In this document: piece by piece, positions 1 to 6,204 of the stretch
Layout of the letters: every line of letters begins with the position of its first letter
Numbering within the stretch: the first letter of the stretch is position 1
Origin: an uncultured Roseateles sp.
GTDB lineage: Bacteria > Pseudomonadota > Gammaproteobacteria > Burkholderiales > Burkholderiaceae
Direction: 5' to 3'
DNA: 15,757 nt
Assembly (NCBI GenBank): GCA_946480605.1
Contig: CAMLKW010000097.1
Coordinates: forward strand, 1-15,757
Notes under the pieces: generated by a model
What the model was told of the DNA's origin: nothing
Database searches by the model: none
What the model saw: only the letters and a program-made list of their open reading frames with translations
Made by a program: the position numbers and the translations under genes

Positions 1-591
1 GAGGCCGTCTTCAACTGCATGGAAAGCCTGCTGCCCGAGTACAGCGCCTTCGGCGTGGTGCGCGAGCCGGCCGGCAGCGCCATGCCGGGCATCGCGCCGT
101 CCAACGCCTACCGCTGCGCGGACGGTGGCTATGCGCTGGTGGCCGGCAACGGTGACAGCATCTTCCGCCGGCTGATGGCACTGATCGGGCGCGACGACCT
201 CGGGCAAGACCCGGCCCTCGCCGACAACGCCGGCCGCGTGGCTCGCGTGGCCGAGATCGACGCGGCCATAGGCGCCTGGGCCGCGCAGCGGCCGGTGGAC
301 GCCGTGCTGCAGGCGCTGGAAGGCGCCGACGTGCCGGCCGGGCGCATCTACACGGTGGCCGACATCGCCGCCGACCCGCACTACCGTGCGCGCGGCATGG
401 TGCAGCAGGTGCAGCTGCCCGACGGGCGCAGCCTCGACGTGCCCGGCATCTGCCCCAAGCTGTCGGCCACGCCCGGTGGCCACCGCCGCAATGCGCCGGC
501 GCTGGGGCAGCACTCGGACGCGGTGCTGACGGAGCTGGGGCTGACGGGCGAGCAGATCGCGCGGCTGCGGGCGCAGGGCATCGTGAGCTGA
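1..591 (+). CDS. CaiB/BaiF family III CoA-transferase, 3' part only
   Basis: The reading frame is open from base 1 and ends at TGA 589-591, giving the last ~196 residues of a protein whose start lies outside the window. The visible part matches the C-terminal half of class III CoA-transferases: a conserved G-(I/V)-APSNAYRCADGGY-like stretch, an FRRLMALIGR segment, and the V-P-A-G-R-I-Y-T-V-A-D-I block followed by a DPHYRARGM motif. Family members move CoA between carboxylic acids (for example formyl-, succinyl- or carnitine-CoA) in the cytoplasm. The catalytic aspartate sits in the missing N-terminal half, so activity and substrate cannot be judged here. The next gene on the same strand starts 49 bases later and may be co-transcribed. 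Confidence 0.9.
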   Translation, partial: EAVFNCMESLLPEYSAFGVVREPAGSAMPGIAPSNAYRCADGGYALVAGNGDSIFRRLMALIGRDDLGQDPALADNAGRVARVAEIDAAIGAWAAQRPVDAVLQALEGADVPAGRIYTVADIAADPHYRARGMVQQVQLPDGRSLDVPGICPKLSATPGGHRRNAPALGQHSDAVLTELGLTGEQIARLRAQGIVS

Positions 592-640
592 GGGCGGGAG
601 CCGGCACACTGGGGCGCCACTTCAAGCCAAGGACCGCGCG

Positions 641-982
641 ATGACGAAATACCTGGTCTCCTTTCCCGCGTCGGCGATGGACGTTCCTGCGGCGGAGCTG
701 GCTGCCGTGGGCGAAGCCGCCCGTGGCGTCATCCGCGAGGCCAAGGCAGCGGGCGTGTATGTGTTCGGCGGTGGCATCAACAGCGATGTTGCGCCGGTCA
801 TGGTGGCCGCGGACGGCAGCTTGTCGCAGGGCACCTATGCACAGACCAAGGAGTTCGACGGCGGCTTCTGTGTGCTGGAGTTGCCCACGCGCGACGCCGC
901 CATCGGGTGGGCTTCAAAGATCGCCGCGGCCTGCCGCTGCGCGCAGGAACTGCGCGAGTTCGGCGACGACCCCGAGAGCTGA
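641..982 (+). CDS. YCII/DGPF-like small protein
   Basis: A 113-residue soluble protein. An AAGGA ribosome-site-like sequence lies about 7 bases before the ATG. The start (MTKYLVSF), a central G-x-Y-A-Q-T-K-E-F-D-G-G-F segment and a helix with A-I-G-W-A-S-K resemble the YCII-related/DGPF family, which has a ferredoxin-like alpha/beta barrel fold. These proteins are often encoded beside ECF sigma factors or oxidoreductases and have no generally established reaction. No sigma factor gene is adjacent here. The gene is convergent with the LysE-type gene, with 6 bases between the stop codons. The family call is by pattern resemblance; the specific function is unknown. Confidence 0.75.
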   Translation: MTKYLVSFPASAMDVPAAELAAVGEAARGVIREAKAAGVYVFGGGINSDVAPVMVAADGSLSQGTYAQTKEFDGGFCVLELPTRDAAIGWASKIAAACRCAQELREFGDDPES

Positions 983-988
983 CGTGAC

Positions 989-1615
989 CTAGCGCGCCGC
1001 GATCATCCGCAGCCCCAGGCCGATGAACACCGTGCCCGCCAGCCGGTCCAGCCACCGCCCGGCGCCGGGCCGGCGGTTCAGCCAGGCGCCGACGCCGCCG
1101 GAGAACCAGCCCAGCAGCCCGAACAGCAGCGCCGCCTGCGCGGTGAACAGCAGGCCCAGCAGGCCCAGCTGCCACGCCACCCGGCCCTGCGACGCCACGA
1201 CGAACTGCGGCAGGAAGGACAGGAAGAACAGCACCACCTTGGGGTTGATCGCGTTGGCGACCAGACCCTTCGCGAACAGCTGGCGCAGCGGCGCCTCGGC
1301 CACCGCGTCACCGCCCAGGCGCACGGCGCCCGCATGCCGCCAGGCCTGCACGCCCATCCACAGCAGGTAGGCGCCGCCGGCCCACTTCAGCGCCGTGAAC
1401 GCGAGTGGTGAGGCCGCCACCAACGCGCTGATGCCCACCACGGCCAGCAGCGTGTGGCTCAGGCAGCCCAACGCGCAGCCCAGCCCGAACGCGATGCCGG
1501 CCCGCCGCCCGCGCGACATGCCCATGCTCAGCACCATCAGGTTGTCCGGCCCCGGCGTGGCGGTCAGCAGCAGCGCGGCGGCGAGGAAGGCGAGGGTCTG
1601 GGTCAGCGTCAGCAT
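989..1615 (-). CDS. LysE/RhtB family amino-acid exporter
   Basis: A 208-residue inner-membrane protein of the usual family length. It carries the N-terminal T-P-G-P-D-N-L motif (about residues 19-25), several hydrophobic helices, and the N-P-K-V-V-L-F-F-L-S-F-L-P-Q-F motif in the middle. All of these are hallmarks of LysE/RhtB/LeuE transporters, which export amino acids or homoserine-lactone-like compounds by proton exchange. The substrate cannot be told from sequence. The ATG at 1613-1615 has no Shine-Dalgarno sequence; a TAGCAT hexamer lies 6 bases upstream (1622-1627 on the complement), suggesting a leaderless transcript. It is divergent from the secreted protein gene at 1691 and convergent with the YCII-like gene. 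Confidence 0.93.
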   Translation of the reverse strand: MLTLTQTLAFLAAALLLTATPGPDNLMVLSMGMSRGRRAGIAFGLGCALGCLSHTLLAVVGISALVAASPLAFTALKWAGGAYLLWMGVQAWRHAGAVRLGGDAVAEAPLRQLFAKGLVANAINPKVVLFFLSFLPQFVVASQGRVAWQLGLLGLLFTAQAALLFGLLGWFSGGVGAWLNRRPGAGRWLDRLAGTVFIGLGLRMIAAR

Positions 1616-1621
1616 GAGGCG

Positions 1622-1627
1622 ATGCTA
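1622..1627 (-). promoter_or_regulatory. -10-like hexamer for the LysE-type gene
   Basis: Read on the minus strand this is TAGCAT, matching TATAAT at four of six positions and ending 6 bases before the ATG. Transcription would then begin at or next to the start codon. No convincing -35 box is visible. This is an inference from position and from similar placements before four other genes in the window. Confidence 0.35.
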
Positions 1628-1634
1628 GTGCCCT

Positions 1635-1640
1635 TACGAT
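1635..1640 (+). promoter_or_regulatory. -10-like hexamer for the 1691 gene
   Basis: TACGAT matches TATAAT at four of six positions and would give a leader of about 45 bases before the ATG at 1691. It sits back to back with the opposite-strand TAGCAT of the LysE-type gene, as expected of a compact divergent promoter region. No good -35 is seen. Confidence 0.25.
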
Positions 1641-1646
1641 GACCGG

Positions 1647-1660
1647 CCGGCGCGCGCCGG
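1647..1660. repeat. 14-bp perfect GC palindrome in divergent promoter region
   Basis: CCGGCGCGCGCCGG is a perfect palindrome between the divergent starts of the LysE-type gene and the secreted protein gene. It could be an operator or simply a by-product of very high GC content. No regulator gene is adjacent. Confidence 0.4.
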
Positions 1661-1690
1661 ACCGCCCCTCGCACCGTCAAAGGAAGCTCC

Positions 1691-3505
1691 ATGCGCCACG
1701 GCCCTCGGACGAGCCTGCTCGCCGCCGCCCTCTGCCTGCTGTCCACCGTCCCCGCCGCCGCCCAGCCGGCAGGCGCGACGAACCTGCAGCCCCGCGTGAC
1801 GGTGGCCGGCAAGAAGGCGGCGGTCTCGCACTGGTTCCGGGCCGAGAGCCGGCGCTTCATCGTGTACTCCGACGCCGGCGAGGACGACGTCGCCCTGCTG
1901 CTGGGCAACCTGGAGAAGCTCGACCACCTGCTGCGCCTCTACGTGCTGCCGGAGCGCGAGGCGCAGCGGCAGGAACCCAAGCTGACGCTGTACTTCCACA
2001 ACAGCGCCTCCGACCTGCGCGAGATCGCCGCCAGCCCGCCGGCCGACGCCGTGGGCCTGTACAGCAGCTGCGCGGCCGGCGTGCAGGGCTTCGGCGTGCA
2101 CCTGGAGCGCATCCCCAGCCTGGCCGACGCGCAGCTGGACAAGGCGCCGCTGGACGACACGCTGTCCCACATCTTCGAAGCCTATGCGCGGCACTTCCTG
2201 TACCGCCATACCGACATCCGCACGCCCGCGTCCTTCATCGACGGCTTTGCGCAGTACTTCTCCAGCGTGCGCTTCTCCGACACGCAGATGGTGCTGGGCC
2301 GTGTGCCCAAGGGGCTGGGCGCCTACCTGAAGTTCCTCGGCGACGGCCACCAGTACAGCCTGGACTACGACGACGTGCTGGAGGAGCGGCTCGCCGATGC
2401 GCGCAACTACGCTGGTGCGGCCGGCGTGCGCCTGGAGTTCGAGGCCAAGGCCTGGCTGCTGACGCACTACATGCTGTCGTCGGACGAGCACCGCAAGCGC
2501 CTGAACACCTACCTCGCGCTGGTCGAGCGCGGCCTGGCGCCGACGCCGGCCTTCGAGCGCGCCTTCGGCCTGAAGAAGTCCGAACTCAGCGAGGTGATGT
2601 GGCGCTATGGGCTCAAGGGCTTTGCCGCGCTGCGGGTGGCGCAGCCGACGCAGCCTGCCACGCGCGTGAGCTTCCGCAGCCTGCCGCAGGCCGCGGGCGA
2701 ATTCGTGCTGGCGAATGCCGCGCTGAGGGCCTGCCCGGGCCGGCCGGCCGGTGAGGCGCTGCTGCAGCGGCTGGCCGCGCTGGCGCCGCGCTTCCCGAGC
2801 GACGAGCTGGCGCGCCTCACGCTGAGCCGCGCACAGATCGAATGGGGCCATCCGCAGCACGCGGTGGCCGCGCTGGAGGCGCTGCTGAAGGACGAGGAGG
2901 CGCACTTCGAGGCGCGCCATCTGCTCGGTGTGGCCTACCTGCGCCTGGCGGAGCGCAGCGAGGGCGAGGCTCGGCGTGCCCAGGCCGAGCTCGCCCGGCG
3001 GCATCTGCAGCGGGCTCGCGAGCTGAGTCCGTCGTCCACGGAGACGGCGCTCGCGGCCTTCCAGGCCGAGGTGGCCGCGACGGACGTGCCGGCACAGGCC
3101 GCGCTGGAGGACGTCATCATGGCCTGGCAGGCGACGCGAGAAGTTGACGCGCTGGGGCGCTCCGCCGCACTGGCCTATGCCTTCATCGGCAAGGCGGACG
3201 AGGCGCACCGCGCGCTGGGCGCCATGGCGCGCAACGGCCGCGACGAGCCCGCGGCCCAGTGGGCGCGGCAGTGGCAGAGCCGCATCGAGACGGGCGTGAC
3301 CCGCGGCGCCATCCTTGCCGAGATGCGCCGCGCGCCGGCGCGCGACGCCTCGTTCCGGGAGTGGACGCTGGCCAAGGACGGCACGATGCAGGCCGTGGAG
3401 CGCAACCACGGCCTGCAGGCCGCGGACGCCGCCATCAAGGAGGTGGCGCGCCAGGAGACCGGCGCGCCCGGCAACGCGCCGCCGGACGTCACCGGCAAGC
3501 GCTAG
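1691..3505 (+). CDS. Secreted protein: degenerate gluzincin-like domain plus helical TPR-like tail
   Basis: A 604-residue exported protein. Residues 1-24 form a signal peptide ending AAA before Q25, and AGGAAG 8 bases upstream supports this ATG. Residues ~45-330 resemble DUF1570-like/gluzincin peptidase folds: an R-R-F-I-V-Y-S-D start, then a block lining up with H-E-Y-A-H-H-F...E-G-F-A-E-Y-F of active relatives. Here that block reads E163-A-Y-A-R167-H-F, then D184-G-F-A-Q-Y-F. Both zinc histidines and the downstream glutamate ligand are thus replaced, so peptidase activity is unlikely. Residues ~345-604 are alanine-rich helices, with a TPR-like stretch around 375-450. A periplasmic binding or scaffold role is possible but unproven. 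The gene converges with the hydratase gene 10 bases downstream. The ORF call is strong; the fold assignment is by motif only. Confidence 0.88.
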   Translation: MRHGPRTSLLAAALCLLSTVPAAAQPAGATNLQPRVTVAGKKAAVSHWFRAESRRFIVYSDAGEDDVALLLGNLEKLDHLLRLYVLPEREAQRQEPKLTLYFHNSASDLREIAASPPADAVGLYSSCAAGVQGFGVHLERIPSLADAQLDKAPLDDTLSHIFEAYARHFLYRHTDIRTPASFIDGFAQYFSSVRFSDTQMVLGRVPKGLGAYLKFLGDGHQYSLDYDDVLEERLADARNYAGAAGVRLEFEAKAWLLTHYMLSSDEHRKRLNTYLALVERGLAPTPAFERAFGLKKSELSEVMWRYGLKGFAALRVAQPTQPATRVSFRSLPQAAGEFVLANAALRACPGRPAGEALLQRLAALAPRFPSDELARLTLSRAQIEWGHPQHAVAALEALLKDEEAHFEARHLLGVAYLRLAERSEGEARRAQAELARRHLQRARELSPSSTETALAAFQAEVAATDVPAQAALEDVIMAWQATREVDALGRSAALAYAFIGKADEAHRALGAMARNGRDEPAAQWARQWQSRIETGVTRGAILAEMRRAPARDASFREWTLAKDGTMQAVERNHGLQAADAAIKEVARQETGAPGNAPPDVTGKR

Positions 3506-3515
3506 CCGGCTGGCT

Positions 3516-4331
3516 TCAGGCCGCGGTGGCGCGGGTGATCTGAACGTTCACTTCGCCGCAGCCGTCGAACACATGGCGCGACTGCTGGCCGATGCGGATG
3601 TCGTGCACGCCGGTGATCATGCCGGTCGAGATGACGTCGCCGGCGCGCAGGATCTGGCCCTGCTGCGCGCGCTTGTTCAGCGTGAAGGCCAGCGCGCCCA
3701 GCGGGCCGGGCTTGATGGCGACCTTGCCGGTGCCCACCGACTGGCCGTCGATGAAGGTCTCGACGTCAATCGTTTCCAGCTCGCGCCAGTTGGCGATCTC
3801 CGCGCCGACGACCACACCCCAGTTGTTGCCGAAGTCGGAGATGACGGCGCCGGGGCCGATGTCGTTCAGCGTCGCCAGCGGGCTGCTCGCGACCTCGACG
3901 CCGATGTGCATGGACTTCACCAGCGGCAGCACGGTTTCCGCCGTCCAGTCGGTCTTGCCGGCCGGCGAGTCCGCCGCGACGACGATGACCACCTCGGCCT
4001 CGACGGCCGCAAAGCCGCCGTCGAACACCGGGCAGGTCGCTGTGCCACCGGGCGCGACCGGGTGCACGTTGCGCGCGAAGGCCGGGCCGATCAGGCGTTC
4101 CTCGGGGAACTGCGCGGCGAACGCGGGGTTCACGCGGGCGACCTTCCAGCCCTTGACCGCGTCGGGCCAGCGCGCGATGGCGGCGGCCTGCACCGCGTAG
4201 GCCGTGTCGAGATCGGCCGGCGGCGTGCCCGGATAGGCTGCGATGGACTGGCCGGCGGCGCGTGCGCTGGTGAATGCTTCTGCAACCTGCTGCGGGTTGG
4301 TGTGCCCCGGGGTGCTGTGATCGACGCTCAA
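3516..4331 (-). CDS. 2-keto-4-pentenoate hydratase / FAH-family protein (TTG start)
   Basis: A 271-residue cytoplasmic enzyme of the MhpD/HpaH hydratase and 4-oxalocrotonate decarboxylase group within the fumarylacetoacetate hydrolase superfamily. Members add water to (or decarboxylate) 2-keto-alkenoates late in meta-cleavage of aromatic compounds. Putative divalent-metal ligands are E111 and E113 (V-E-A-E-V) and E146 (G-V-E-V-A), the family spacing, followed by the conserved N-D-I-G-P-G-A-V-I-S-D-F-G segment. A frame with ATG at 4412 adds 27 basic, unrelated-looking residues. TTG at 4329-4331 has a strong GGAGGA site 6 bases upstream and begins where family similarity begins, so it is preferred. 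No other aromatic-degradation genes flank it, so the physiological substrate is unknown. Confidence 0.9.
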   Translation of the reverse strand: MSVDHSTPGHTNPQQVAEAFTSARAAGQSIAAYPGTPPADLDTAYAVQAAAIARWPDAVKGWKVARVNPAFAAQFPEERLIGPAFARNVHPVAPGGTATCPVFDGGFAAVEAEVVIVVAADSPAGKTDWTAETVLPLVKSMHIGVEVASSPLATLNDIGPGAVISDFGNNWGVVVGAEIANWRELETIDVETFIDGQSVGTGKVAIKPGPLGALAFTLNKRAQQGQILRAGDVISTGMITGVHDIRIGQQSRHVFDGCGEVNVQITRATAA

Positions 4332-4337
4332 GTCTGG

Positions 4338-4343
4338 TCCTCC
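4338..4343 (-). promoter_or_regulatory. Ribosome-binding site deciding a TTG start
   Basis: Read on the minus strand this is GGAGGA, 6 bases before TTG 4329-4331. The upstream in-frame ATG at 4412 has no comparable site, so this element favours the TTG start of the hydratase-family gene. Confidence 0.7.
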
Positions 4344-4462
4344 GCGCCGTCGGGCGCTCTGCGAATTGCGGGCCGCGATTTTCCATGAAGCGCGGTGGCG
4401 GGCCTTACGCATGAAGGGAAGTCCGACTCTGCGCCGGGGCGGGGGCTGGGCCGGGCCGCGCA

Positions 4463-4468
4463 GAGAAT
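4463..4468 (+). promoter_or_regulatory. -10-like hexamer directly before the channel gene
   Basis: GAGAAT (four of six matches to TATAAT) ends 6 bases before the ATG at 4475, and there is no Shine-Dalgarno sequence. This fits a leaderless start. No recognisable -35 box. Confidence 0.35.
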
Positions 4469-4474
4469 CCCGCC

Positions 4475-5143
4475 ATGCAAGTCCGCCACCGACGACTTCT
4501 GGCCCTGACGCGGCGCCACCCCTCGGCCATCCTGCTGATCGTGCAGCTGGCCGGGCTGCTGCTGTACCCGCTGCTGGAGTCCACCCGCATCGGCCCGCTG
4601 GCGCTGAGCGCCTTCGGCATCGCGGTGCTGGTGGTCACCACGCGCATGGTGCGCCGCACGCCCGGGCTGATGTGGCTGAGCGTGTGCCTGGCGCTGCCGG
4701 CCATCGTCATGCTGGTGCTGCAGGCGGCGCTGGACATGCACTGGCTGCAGCCCTGGTCGGCCGCGCTGGAGGCCTTGTTCTACTTCTACGCCGCGGGCAG
4801 CCTGGTCGCCTACATGATGAACGACATGCACGCGACCACCGACGAGTTGTTCGCGGCCGGTGCCACGTTCACGCTGCTGGCCTGGGGCTTCGCCTATGCC
4901 TTCGTCGTGCTGCAGGCGGTGCAGCCGGGCAGCTTCTCGGCGGCCGTCAATGCCGAGCAGCCGCGCACCTGGACCGAGCTGATGTTCCTGAGCTTCGCGC
5001 TGCTGTCCAGTACGGGCATCGGCGACGTGATTCCGGTGAAGCCGCTGGCGCGCGCGCTGACCAGCCTTGAGATGTTCGTCGGCGTCATGTATCTGGTCGC
5101 CGTGGTGTCGCGGCTGATCGGCCTGACGCTGCTGCGGCGCTGA
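4475..5143 (+). CDS. Ion-channel-like membrane protein with pore signature STGIGD
   Basis: A 222-residue inner-membrane protein. Hydrophobic helices lie at about residues 17-34, 40-56, 66-87, 98-114, 126-148 and 197-219. Between the last two is a pore-helix-like stretch ending S179-T-G-I-G-D184, which corresponds to the T-V-G-Y-G-D selectivity filter of potassium channels (ion_channel, Pfam PF07885 type). The final two helices plus this loop form the canonical 2-TM pore unit, and four extra helices precede it. The filter keeps both glycines and the aspartate but has isoleucine in place of tyrosine, so potassium selectivity is uncertain. No cytoplasmic RCK or cyclic-nucleotide domain follows. 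It stands alone between the minus-strand hydratase and a coiled-coil gene. Confidence 0.82.
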   Translation: MQVRHRRLLALTRRHPSAILLIVQLAGLLLYPLLESTRIGPLALSAFGIAVLVVTTRMVRRTPGLMWLSVCLALPAIVMLVLQAALDMHWLQPWSAALEALFYFYAAGSLVAYMMNDMHATTDELFAAGATFTLLAWGFAYAFVVLQAVQPGSFSAAVNAEQPRTWTELMFLSFALLSSTGIGDVIPVKPLARALTSLEMFVGVMYLVAVVSRLIGLTLLRR

Positions 5144-5238
5144 GGCGCCCGACGTGGACCGCGTGACACGGGGCGGATCACGCGGCGCCGGCATCGTGGT
5201 CGCGCACTACCATTGCCAACGCGTCAAGGAAACTGATC

Positions 5239-5244
5239 AGGAGG
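5239..5244 (+). promoter_or_regulatory. Shine-Dalgarno site fixing the start at 5250
   Basis: A perfect AGGAGG, 5 bases before ATG 5250, decides in favour of the 108-residue form over an in-frame ATG at 5154 whose extra residues look like translated intergenic DNA. Confidence 0.8.
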
Positions 5245-5249
5245 ACCCG

Positions 5250-5576
5250 ATGCCTGGAGACGATCCGTTCGTTCAGATTGCCAAGAACCTGGAGCCCGTG
5301 CTGGCCAAGGAGCGCGCCCGCATCGAGCGCGTCGAAACCCGCATGAGGGAGTGGCAGGGCGAGTTTGCCGAGGGCACCCGGCTCGCGGGCCTCGCCGCCA
5401 AGGAGTTCCGCGAAGGCAAGGCCGCGCAGATCGCACTGGCTGCCAAGCTGAGCGTCATCGTCAAGGAGGTGGAGGAAATCAAGAAGAACATGCCCTCCAT
5501 GGCCGACATCAAGGCGGTGCTGCTGAAGGTCGACGCGCTGACGGAACGGGTGAAGAAGCTGGAAGCCCGCAAGTAG
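5250..5576 (+). CDS. Small coiled-coil protein, unknown function
   Basis: A 108-residue charged protein (many K, E, R, A) with no signal peptide or membrane segment. Most of it, from about residue 15 to the end, is predicted helical with heptad-like spacing of hydrophobics, for example the segment from I-V-K-E-V-E-E-I-K through V-D-A-L-T-E-R-V-K-K-L-E. It probably forms a cytoplasmic coiled-coil dimer or oligomer. I do not recognise a named family. A perfect AGGAGG lies 5 bases upstream of the ATG. The stop codon TAG lies inside a perfect 9-bp stem-loop (5573-5595), and the next gene begins 52 bases later on the same strand. Confidence 0.8.
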   Translation: MPGDDPFVQIAKNLEPVLAKERARIERVETRMREWQGEFAEGTRLAGLAAKEFREGKAAQIALAAKLSVIVKEVEEIKKNMPSMADIKAVLLKVDALTERVKKLEARK

Positions 5577-5595
5577 CCGCCGGGGCGGCGGCTAC
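5573..5595 (+). terminator. Perfect 9-bp stem-loop over the stop codon
   Basis: The arms GTAGCCGCC (5573-5581) and GGCGGCTAC (5587-5595) are exact reverse complements around a 5-base loop. The stop codon of the coiled-coil gene lies in the left arm. There is no T-run after it, so it is not a classical intrinsic terminator; it could stabilise the mRNA 3' end or attenuate read-through. The right arm runs into a -10-like TACAGT. Confidence 0.5.
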
Positions 5596-5598
5596 AGT
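5593..5598 (+). promoter_or_regulatory. -10-like TACAGT before the 5629 gene
   Basis: TACAGT (four of six matches to TATAAT) would give a ~24-base leader for the gene at 5629. The same 11-base context CGGCTACAGTG recurs at 6189-6199 just before the thiamine-diphosphate enzyme, which supports reuse as a promoter element. Confidence 0.35.
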
Positions 5599-5628
5599 GC
5601 CCGCCATCTCGTTGCGGGTGGTCCTTCG

Positions 5629-6054
5629 ATGTCAATTCGTGGTCTGGTTATGAGCTTGCTGCTGCTGGCAGCCCTGGGGCTGGGCTGGCACAAGCGTGAG
5701 TCGCTGCGGGGCTGGCTGGGCTCGATCCCTTCGCCGGGCCAGGCGATACCGGTCTTCAGCGAACCGTCGCAGGTCGCCGCGCCGGCCAAGGCGACGTCCC
5801 GCTTCAGGCCAGGCTCGATGCGCAAGTGCGTCAAGGAGCAGCAGGTGTCCTATACCAACGCCGAATGCCCCGCCGGACACCAGGAGCTGGCCGTGACGGC
5901 AGCGCCCGTCAACGTGCTGCCGGCGACACCCGTGCCCAAGCCCGCCGATCCTGGCAGCAGCGGACCGTCGTCTCTGCATCGGGCGCTGGACCTCACGCCC
6001 GACAGCCGGCTCAAGGACAAGCTGATGGAGCGGGCGATCGAAGGCTCACGCTAG
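5629..6054 (+). CDS. Small membrane-anchored protein with two cysteines (DUF4124-like)
   Basis: A 141-residue protein. Residues 5-20 form a single hydrophobic segment followed by HKRE, either a signal anchor or an uncleaved signal peptide, placing the rest in the periplasm. Around residues 66-80 is K-C67-V-K-E-Q-Q-V-S-Y-T-N-A-E-C80, which resembles the K-C-x(n)-Y-x-(D/N)-x-x-C pattern of DUF4124-type proteins; the two cysteines could form a disulfide. A proline/alanine-rich linker (about 90-115) and a short helical C-terminus follow. ATG 5629 is used here; an alternative in-frame ATG at 5650 would still leave the hydrophobic segment. Function unknown. Confidence 0.72.
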   Translation: MSIRGLVMSLLLLAALGLGWHKRESLRGWLGSIPSPGQAIPVFSEPSQVAAPAKATSRFRPGSMRKCVKEQQVSYTNAECPAGHQELAVTAAPVNVLPATPVPKPADPGSSGPSSLHRALDLTPDSRLKDKLMERAIEGSR

Positions 6055-6192
6055 CGCGGCCCCGGCGGCAACGTGGGTGCGCTTCCAGGCCCGCGTGCGT
6101 GGTCCTGCCAGGAATGACCCGATGCACAAGCTCGGCAACCGCAGGTTATGGACGACGCGTTTGTGACCATGCCTGGCGGCGCGGCGGCCGGC

Positions 6193-6198
6193 TACAGT
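6193..6198 (+). promoter_or_regulatory. -10-like TACAGT directly before the ThDP-enzyme gene
   Basis: TACAGT ends 6 bases before ATG 6205, so transcription would start at the A of the start codon. It sits in the same CGGCTACAGTG context as 5589-5599. No Shine-Dalgarno sequence and no clear -35. Confidence 0.38.
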
Positions 6199-6204
6199 GT
6201 CCAC

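Noticed and set aside
1634..3409. 591-codon open frame on the minus strand
   Set aside because: It lies opposite the secreted protein gene; its R/A/G/H/Q-rich composition is typical of antisense frames in very GC-rich DNA, and no domain is recognisable.
3480..3530. Possible intrinsic terminator between convergent genes
   Set aside because: The near-palindrome GCTAGCCGGCTGGC has no usable loop and no T-run.
5154..5249. Upstream in-frame ATG for the coiled-coil protein
   Set aside because: The extra 32 residues look like translated intergenic DNA, and AGGAGG directly precedes ATG 5250.
6148..6204. Upstream in-frame ATG for the ThDP enzyme
   Set aside because: The 19 extra residues are unlike the family; ATG 6205 has a -10-like element at leaderless spacing.
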